The notes under the pieces are model-generated. The model was not told where the DNA came from. It ran no database searches and was given only the letters and a program-made list of their open reading frames with translations. From an uncultured Pseudomonadota bacterium (GTDB taxonomy: Bacteria > Pseudomonadota > Gammaproteobacteria > Burkholderiales > Rhodocyclaceae), in contig CAMLHL010000074.1 of the NCBI GenBank assembly GCA_946479855.1, positions 1 to 12,204 on the forward strand: 12,204 nucleotides of DNA. Direction: 5' to 3'. Both the position numbers and the translations under genes were made by a program. Numbering within the stretch: the stretch's first letter is position 1; each line of letters begins with the position of its first letter. Below, in pieces: positions 8,236-12,204 of this stretch.

Positions 8236-8913
8236 ATGATGAAGAAAGCCGTCGTTCTCCTTTCCGGTGGACTCGATTCCGCCACATGTCTGGCCATTGC
8301 CCGCAGCCAGGGTTTCGCGTGCTATTGCCTGTCCTTCAACTACGGTCAGCGGCACTGCGCCGAACTGGCTGCCGCCGACCGGGTCGTCAAGGCGCTCGGT
8401 GCTGCCGAACATCGCATTCTCAATTTCGGGCTGGCCCAATTCGGCGGTTCGGCCTTGACCGATACCGCCATCGCCGTGCCGACCGACGGCGTCCAGCCGG
8501 GCATCCCGGTCACCTACGTGCCGGCCCGCAACACCATCATGCTGTCGCTGGCCCTGGCCTGGGCCGAGGTGCTCGGCAGCCGCGACATCTTCGTCGGGGT
8601 CAATGCCGTCGATTATTCCGGTTATCCGGATTGCCGACCGGAATACATCGCCGCCTTCGAGACGATGGCTAATCTGGCGACCAAAGCCGGCGTCGAAGGC
8701 CACAAGTTGTCTATCCATGCCCCGTTGATCGACCTCTCGAAGGCCGAGATCATTCGTACCGGCGCGGCCCTCGGCGTCGATTACAGTCTCACCGTGTCCT
8801 GCTACCAGGCCGATGAACTTGGCCGTGCCTGCGGCATCTGTGATTCCTGCCGCCTGCGCGCCGAAGGCTTCGCCGCGGCCGGCCTGAGCGATCCGACCAT
8901 TTACCGTACCTGA
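8236..8913 (+). CDS. queC: 7-cyano-7-deazaguanine synthase QueC
   Basis: ATP-dependent enzyme that turns 7-carboxy-7-deazaguanine (the QueE product) and ammonia into preQ0. It has 225 residues (231 in E. coli). Seen: PP-loop SGGLDS at 10-15, FNYGQRH at 34-40, VPARNT at 95-100, [16 protein letters not shown] at 121-136, and four zinc-binding Cys at 189, 199, 202 and 205 (SCY...CGICDSC). Two adjacent ATGs (8236, 8239) could start it; neither has a ribosome site. A promoter-like TATATT lies 8 bases before the first ATG. The transporter gene downstream begins 2 bases after the stop. Confidence 0.97.
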   Translation: MMKKAVVLLSGGLDSATCLAIARSQGFACYCLSFNYGQRHCAELAAADRVVKALGAAEHRILNFGLAQFGGSALTDTAIAVPTDGVQPGIPVTYVPARNTIMLSLALAWAEVLGSRDIFVGVNAVDYSGYPDCRPEYIAAFETMANLATKAGVEGHKLSIHAPLIDLSKAEIIRTGAALGVDYSLTVSCYQADELGRACGICDSCRLRAEGFAAAGLSDPTIYRT

Positions 8914-8915
8914 GC

Positions 8916-10019
8916 ATGGACGCTGGCGCCTCCGCGAACACCGTTCTCTGGCTGGCTTTCGCCCTTGCCTGCGCGTTCGGCGCCATTGGCCGGAAAACCC
9001 ATTTCTGCACCATGGGGGCGGTATCGGATATCGTCAATATGGGCGAGTGGAGCCGCATGCGCATGTGGCTGCTGGCCATCGGCACCGCCGTCCTCGGTGC
9101 CGGGGCGCTGCACGCCACCGGGCAGATCGACCTCGGCAAGTCGATTTACCGGACGCCGAACTTCACCTGGCTTTCCTATCTGGTCGGCGGCTCGTCCTTC
9201 GGGGTCGGCATGGTGCTCGCTTCCGGCTGTGGTTCGAAGACGCTGATCCGCATCGGCGGCGGCAGTCTGAAATCGCTGGTCGTCTTCATGACCCTCGGTC
9301 TGGTGGCCTACATGACCATGCGTGGCGTGTTCGGGGTGTTCCGGGTCAATGTGCTGGAGAAAGTAGCGATCGCCTTTCCCGGAGGGCAGGATATCCCGGC
9401 CCTGCTGACGACGACCGGCATGGCGCCGCGGATGGCCCTGCTGGTTGCGGTTTTTGCCTTGGGCGGCGGGTTGACCGTAGCTGCCCTGGCGAAACGGGAT
9501 TTCTGGACCCGCGATAACCTGCTCGGAGGCTTCGGCATCGGTCTGTCCGTGGTTGCCGCCTGGTATGTCAGCGGTCACCTCGGCTACATCGCCGAACATC
9601 CGGACACCCTGGAAGAGGTCTTTTTGACCACCAACAGCGGCCGCATGGAAGCGCTTTCTTTCGTCGCCCCCCAGGCCTATGCGCTGGAGTTGCTGATGCT
9701 GTGGTCGGATAGCAGCCGCACGCTGAGCTTCGGTATCGTCACGCTGCTCGGGGTGGTTGCCGGCTCATTCGCCTGGTCCATGCTGACTGGCAGCTTTCGC
9801 TGGGAAGGTTTCGCCGGCGTCGAGGATACGGCCAGTCATCTGCTCGGTGCGGCGCTGATGGGATTCGGCGGCGTCGTCGGTATGGGATGCACGATCGGTC
9901 AGGGAATCAGCGGTTTTTCGACGCTGGCGCTCGGGTCCATCGTCACTTTCCTGTCGATCGTGGCCGGTGCCGCCGCCATGCTGAAATTTCAGTATTGGCG
10001 CCTGATGCGCGCGGCTTAA
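8916..10019 (+). CDS. YeeE/YedE-family transporter, probable thiosulfate or sulfur-compound uptake
   Basis: Polytopic inner-membrane protein of the YeeE/YedE (sulphur transport, TsuA-like) family, 367 residues with about nine or ten hydrophobic segments in two related halves. Seen: family Cys motifs FCTMGAVSDI (Cys31), GMVLASGCGSKTLIRIGGG (Cys105) and GFGGVVGMGCTIGQGISG (Cys325). In the characterised thiosulfate transporter of Spirochaeta these cysteines line the path of the substrate. A further Cys expected in the second half is not present here, so the substrate may differ. The gene starts 2 bases after queC and probably shares its transcript. Its stop lies in a palindrome shared with the converging gene. 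No tusA-like sulfurtransferase gene, often next to this family, is in the window. Confidence 0.88.
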   Translation: MDAGASANTVLWLAFALACAFGAIGRKTHFCTMGAVSDIVNMGEWSRMRMWLLAIGTAVLGAGALHATGQIDLGKSIYRTPNFTWLSYLVGGSSFGVGMVLASGCGSKTLIRIGGGSLKSLVVFMTLGLVAYMTMRGVFGVFRVNVLEKVAIAFPGGQDIPALLTTTGMAPRMALLVAVFALGGGLTVAALAKRDFWTRDNLLGGFGIGLSVVAAWYVSGHLGYIAEHPDTLEEVFLTTNSGRMEALSFVAPQAYALELLMLWSDSSRTLSFGIVTLLGVVAGSFAWSMLTGSFRWEGFAGVEDTASHLLGAALMGFGGVVGMGCTIGQGISGFSTLALGSIVTFLSIVAGAAAMLKFQYWRLMRAA

Positions 10020-10024
10020 GCCGC
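10011..10024. other. Perfect 14-base palindrome carrying both converging stop codons
   Basis: GCGGCTTAAGCCGC equals its own reverse complement. It encodes Ala-Ala-stop on both strands: the + TAA is 10017-10019 and the - TAA is 10018-10016. As RNA it makes a five-pair GC stem with a TTAA loop in either direction. Neither strand has a T-run after it, so bidirectional termination is possible but weakly supported. Confidence 0.7.
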
Positions 10025-10234
10025 TTCGCTTTCCTTCAGCTTCTCGATGACCAGCGGGAAGGCGCCGGAGCCGATCAGGGCGACGGCGGAGACGACGAAG
10101 GCCAGCCCGGCCATCGGATCTTCCAGCACTGGGTGAAGGGCGGCGCCGAAACCGGCGAGGCTGATCGCGCCCGGAATGGCGCAAAGCACCCCGAGGGCGG
10201 TCAGGGCGATAAACGAAAAGGGGTAGCGACGCAT
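10016..10234 (-). CDS. Small two-helix membrane protein, unknown function
   Basis: A 72-residue protein: basic MRRY start, hydrophobic segment about 7-33 (FSFIALTALGVLCAIPGAIS), a short loop with HPVLEDP, a second hydrophobic segment about 42-63 (GLAFVVSAVALIGSGAFPLV), and a charged tail KLKESEAA. The hydrophobic pattern and clean fit between neighbours support a real gene over the shadow frames here. I do not recognise a named family. It converges on the YeeE/YedE gene and diverges from the metallo-hydrolase gene. There is no clear ribosome site. On the - strand TACACT (10246-10241) lies 6 bases before the ATG, so a leaderless transcript is possible. Confidence 0.7.
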   Translation of the reverse strand: MRRYPFSFIALTALGVLCAIPGAISLAGFGAALHPVLEDPMAGLAFVVSAVALIGSGAFPLVIEKLKESEAA

Positions 10235-10289
10235 GGCGTGAGTGTAGACGAGCGCCCGATTCAGCGCGATGATAAGCTGCTATTTTAAC

Positions 10290-10303
10290 GTATCAGGAGA
10301 TAC
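10290..10303 (+). promoter_or_regulatory. Ribosome site of the metallo-hydrolase in a small hairpin
   Basis: AGGAG at 10295-10299 has ideal 6-base spacing to the ATG at 10306. It is flanked by a perfect inverted repeat, GTATC (10290-10294) and GATAC (10299-10303), with AGGA as the loop. The ribosome site itself is firm; a regulatory hairpin is uncertain because five mostly A-T pairs are weak. Confidence 0.6.
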
Positions 10304-10305
10304 TC

Positions 10306-11319
10306 ATGGAGCGTCGCCGTTTTCTGCGCTCGGTAGCCGCCATTTCGGCGCTGGCGGCGGCCGAGTTTGCACCGTGGCAGTCGATGAACGCCTGGGCTCG
10401 GGAAGTCGAGGATTTCATTCGCGGGCCGGCGATCCGGGACTATCCGCTACGCCGGATTTCACCGCACGTGGCGATCATCTTCACGCCGGATGCCTTCCCG
10501 ACCCCGGAAAACCAGGGAATGATGAGCAACATCACCTTCGTCGATACCGCCCAGGGCGTCGTCGTCGTCGATACCGGCGCATCGGTGCAGATCGGCGAGA
10601 TGTCGATCCGCCAGCTGGAGCGTAGCGTCGGAAAACCGGTGGTGGCCATCATCAATACGCATTATCACGGCGACCACTGGTTGGGCAATCACGCGTACCT
10701 CGAGCGCTTCGGCGACAGCCTGCCGATCTATGCCCACCCGGGGACGATCGCCGCGGTCAAGGGCATCCAGGGCAATCTCTGGCTGACGCTGATCGAAAAG
10801 GCAACCAACCAGGCCTCGCTGGGCACCCGCATCGTGCCGCCCAACACCCCGCTGCAGCACGGCGCCGAGTTGAAATTCGGCGATGTGACGCTGCGCGTCC
10901 ATCACTACGGCACCGTTCATACGCCTTTCGATCTTTGCATCGAGGTCGTTGAGGACGGCATCACGCTGGTCGGCGACATCGCCATGGACCGGCGCATCGC
11001 CAATATGGACGATGGCTCCTTCCTTGGCACCTTCAAGGCCTACGACACGCTGGCCGCCAGCACGGCGACGAAAATCTGGCTGCCCGCCCACGGCGAGCCC
11101 GGCGCCCAGGTGCTCAACTGGAACCGCGAACTGTTCGAGGGCATTTATCGGCCATGCGAACAGGCGATTAGGGACGGCCTGCCGCTCGCCGCGGCCAAGG
11201 CCCTGGTCCTGCAAGACCCGCGCGTCGCCACCCGGGCCAGGGAAACCCGCGGTTTCGAGGCCAATATTGGCAAATACGTGAGCCTTGCCTATCTGGAAGC
11301 CGAAGCCGCCGGTTTCTGA
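10306..11319 (+). CDS. Tat-exported metallo-beta-lactamase-fold hydrolase
   Basis: Metal-dependent hydrolase of the metallo-beta-lactamase superfamily, 337 residues, predicted periplasmic. Seen: twin-arginine signal RRRFLR at residues 3-8, a hydrophobic core, and likely cleavage after AWA at 31. Metal ligands: THYHGDH with His119, His121, Asp123 and His124, then His205 (VHTPFD), Asp224 (LVGDIAMD) and His262 (PAHGEPG). This is a full two-metal set. Good ribosome site AGGAG at 10295-10299. The substrate is unknown. The layout resembles SoxH-like or quinoprotein-relay zinc metallohydrolases that accompany sulfur or alcohol oxidation genes, and the sulfur-type transporter nearby is compatible with that, but this is inference. 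A periplasmic thioesterase or lactonase is the main alternative. Confidence 0.9.
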   Translation: MERRRFLRSVAAISALAAAEFAPWQSMNAWAREVEDFIRGPAIRDYPLRRISPHVAIIFTPDAFPTPENQGMMSNITFVDTAQGVVVVDTGASVQIGEMSIRQLERSVGKPVVAIINTHYHGDHWLGNHAYLERFGDSLPIYAHPGTIAAVKGIQGNLWLTLIEKATNQASLGTRIVPPNTPLQHGAELKFGDVTLRVHHYGTVHTPFDLCIEVVEDGITLVGDIAMDRRIANMDDGSFLGTFKAYDTLAASTATKIWLPAHGEPGAQVLNWNRELFEGIYRPCEQAIRDGLPLAAAKALVLQDPRVATRARETRGFEANIGKYVSLAYLEAEAAGF

Positions 11320-11350
11320 GGCGAGAACCATCGGCGGATTTCGTGTTCTC

Positions 11351-11390
11351 AAGGAGGGGCCGGCCCGCCCGCCGCTTGCGGCAGGGCCGG
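11351..11390 (+). other. Isolated Shine-Dalgarno-like AAGGAGG followed by strong GC stem-loop
   Basis: AAGGAGG (11351-11357) is a full match to the ribosome-binding consensus, yet no start codon lies 5-10 bases downstream. CCGGCCC (11360-11366) pairs with GGGCCGG (11384-11390). Inside, GCCG (11371-11374) pairs with CGGC (11379-11382) around CTTG, a stable tetraloop. There is no T-run after it. It may stop or stabilise the metallo-hydrolase mRNA, or act in the selO leader. A weaker pair GAGAAC (11323-11328) / GTTCTC (11345-11350) lies just upstream. Confidence 0.5.
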
Positions 11391-11423
11391 GACACCCGAT
11401 ACCCACCATGAAAAGCCGACTCG

Positions 11424-12204
11424 ATGAACGCCCCCGAATCCCTGCCGCCCGAACTCCCCGTTTTCGACAACAGCTTCGCCGCCCTGCCCGAAGCCTTCTA
11501 TACCCGCCTCGACCCGCTACCGCTGCCTGACCCCTATGTCGTTGGCGTCAGCGACGAGGTGGCCGGGCTGCTTGGCTTGCCCGCCGGCCTGATCGACAGC
11601 CGGCAATTTGCCGAGATCTTCGCCGGCAACCGCATCCTGCCCGGCAGCGAGCCGCTGGCCGCCGTCTATTCCGGCCACCAGTTCGGCGTCTGGGCCGGCC
11701 AGCTCGGCGACGGGCGGGCGCACCTGCTCGGCGGCCTGCGCAACGAACTGGGCCATTGGGAAATCCAGCTCAAGGGCGCGGGCCGGACACCCTACTCGCG
11801 CGGCGCCGACGGCCGTGCGGTATTGCGTTCGTCGATCCGCGAATTCCTGTGTTCCGAGGCCATGGCCGGACTTGGCGTGCCGACCACGCGAGCCCTGTGC
11901 GTGATCGGGGCCGATACCCCGGTGCGCCGCGAGATCGTCGAGACGGCGGCCGTGGTGACACGGGTGGCGCCCGGTTTTGTCCGCTTCGGTTCCTTCGAGC
12001 ACTGGGCTTCGCGTGACAAGACGGCCGAACTGCGGCAACTGGCCGACTATGTCATCGATACCTTCCGCCCCGAGTGCCGGGACGCTGCCAATCCCTACGA
12101 TGCGCTGCTCCGCGACGTAGCGCGCCGCACCGGCGAAATGATCGCGCAGTGGATGGCGGTCGGCTTCATGCACGGCGTGATGAACACCGACAACATGTCC
12201 ATCC
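11424..12204 (+). CDS. selO: Protein adenylyltransferase SelO (YdiU), 3'-truncated
   Basis: SelO is a pseudokinase-fold enzyme that transfers AMP from ATP to Ser/Thr/Tyr of target proteins and is linked to redox stress; full length is about 480-490 residues. The first 260 codons are present and the frame is still open at the window end. Seen: N-terminal [20 protein letters not shown] at 14-33, [19 protein letters not shown] at 81-99, [13 protein letters not shown] at 115-127, [14 protein letters not shown] at 134-147 and [11 protein letters not shown] at 250-260. Lys117, Glu140, Asp256 and Asn257 have the same mutual spacing as Lys113, Glu136, Asp252 and Asn253 of Pseudomonas SelO, so the active site visible so far is intact. 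An ATG at 11408 is out of frame. The ribosome site is weak. Confidence 0.95.
   Translation, partial: MNAPESLPPELPVFDNSFAALPEAFYTRLDPLPLPDPYVVGVSDEVAGLLGLPAGLIDSRQFAEIFAGNRILPGSEPLAAVYSGHQFGVWAGQLGDGRAHLLGGLRNELGHWEIQLKGAGRTPYSRGADGRAVLRSSIREFLCSEAMAGLGVPTTRALCVIGADTPVRREIVETAAVVTRVAPGFVRFGSFEHWASRDKTAELRQLADYVIDTFRPECRDAANPYDALLRDVARRTGEMIAQWMAVGFMHGVMNTDNMSI

Noticed and set aside
9887..10288. A 133-codon + strand frame opposite the small membrane protein
   Set aside because: It is a hydrophilic, Asp/Gly/Arg-rich shadow of the transporter end and of the - strand gene; the - strand frame has coherent transmembrane segments.
11408..11530. A short open frame starting at ATG 11408 before selO
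   Set aside because: It overlaps selO in another frame, encodes Arg/Pro-rich nonsense, and the AAGGAGG upstream is 50 bases from its start.

Overview
The window comes from a GC-rich Gram-negative bacterium, most likely a betaproteobacterium of the Rhodocyclales type (Dechloromonas/Azonexus-like). That placement is inferred from composition, from the envelope genes and from protein resemblance remembered without a search. Genes are tightly packed and nearly all on the + strand. Only one small gene is on the - strand, and no gene-free stretch exceeds about 130 bases.

Region 1 (1-2056): the 3' part of an AI-2E/PerM-family membrane protein gene overlaps by 4 bases the start of ruvB, the Holliday-junction branch-migration motor. 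A 120-base gap with two possible stem-loops follows.

Region 2 (2177-7088): a complete tol-pal cluster in the canonical order ybgC-tolQ-tolR-tolA-tolB-pal-cpoB, with overlaps or gaps of only a few bases. TolQ and TolR form the inner-membrane proton-driven motor, TolA spans the periplasm, TolB and the lipoprotein Pal link it to the outer membrane and peptidoglycan, and CpoB ties constriction to wall synthesis. The TolA linker is short and made of Pro/Lys/Glu repeats, more like TonB than the long Ala-rich helix of E. coli TolA.

Region 3 (7089-8913): queE, a single-domain PilZ gene, then queC. QueE and QueC are steps of preQ0/queuosine biosynthesis; the PilZ protein is a probable cyclic-di-GMP receptor placed between them. 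queC has its own promoter-like TATATT box so close to the ATG that its mRNA may be leaderless.

Region 4 (8916-11319): a YeeE/YedE-family transporter (thiosulfate/sulfur-compound type) follows queC by 2 bases. It converges on a 72-residue two-helix membrane protein; both genes end in Ala-Ala-stop inside one perfect 14-base palindrome. Divergent from the small gene is a Tat-exported metallo-beta-lactamase-fold hydrolase. A sulfur-related role for this group is inference.

Region 5 (11320-12204): after a spacer with an isolated perfect Shine-Dalgarno-like sequence and a strong GC stem-loop, the N-terminal 260 codons of selO (protein AMPylase, YdiU family) run off the right edge. No tRNA, rRNA, CRISPR array, insertion sequence or phage gene was seen. 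The region reads as core chromosome; the less ordinary points are the PilZ insertion, the possible leaderless promoter, the shared palindromic stop and the sulfur-like module.
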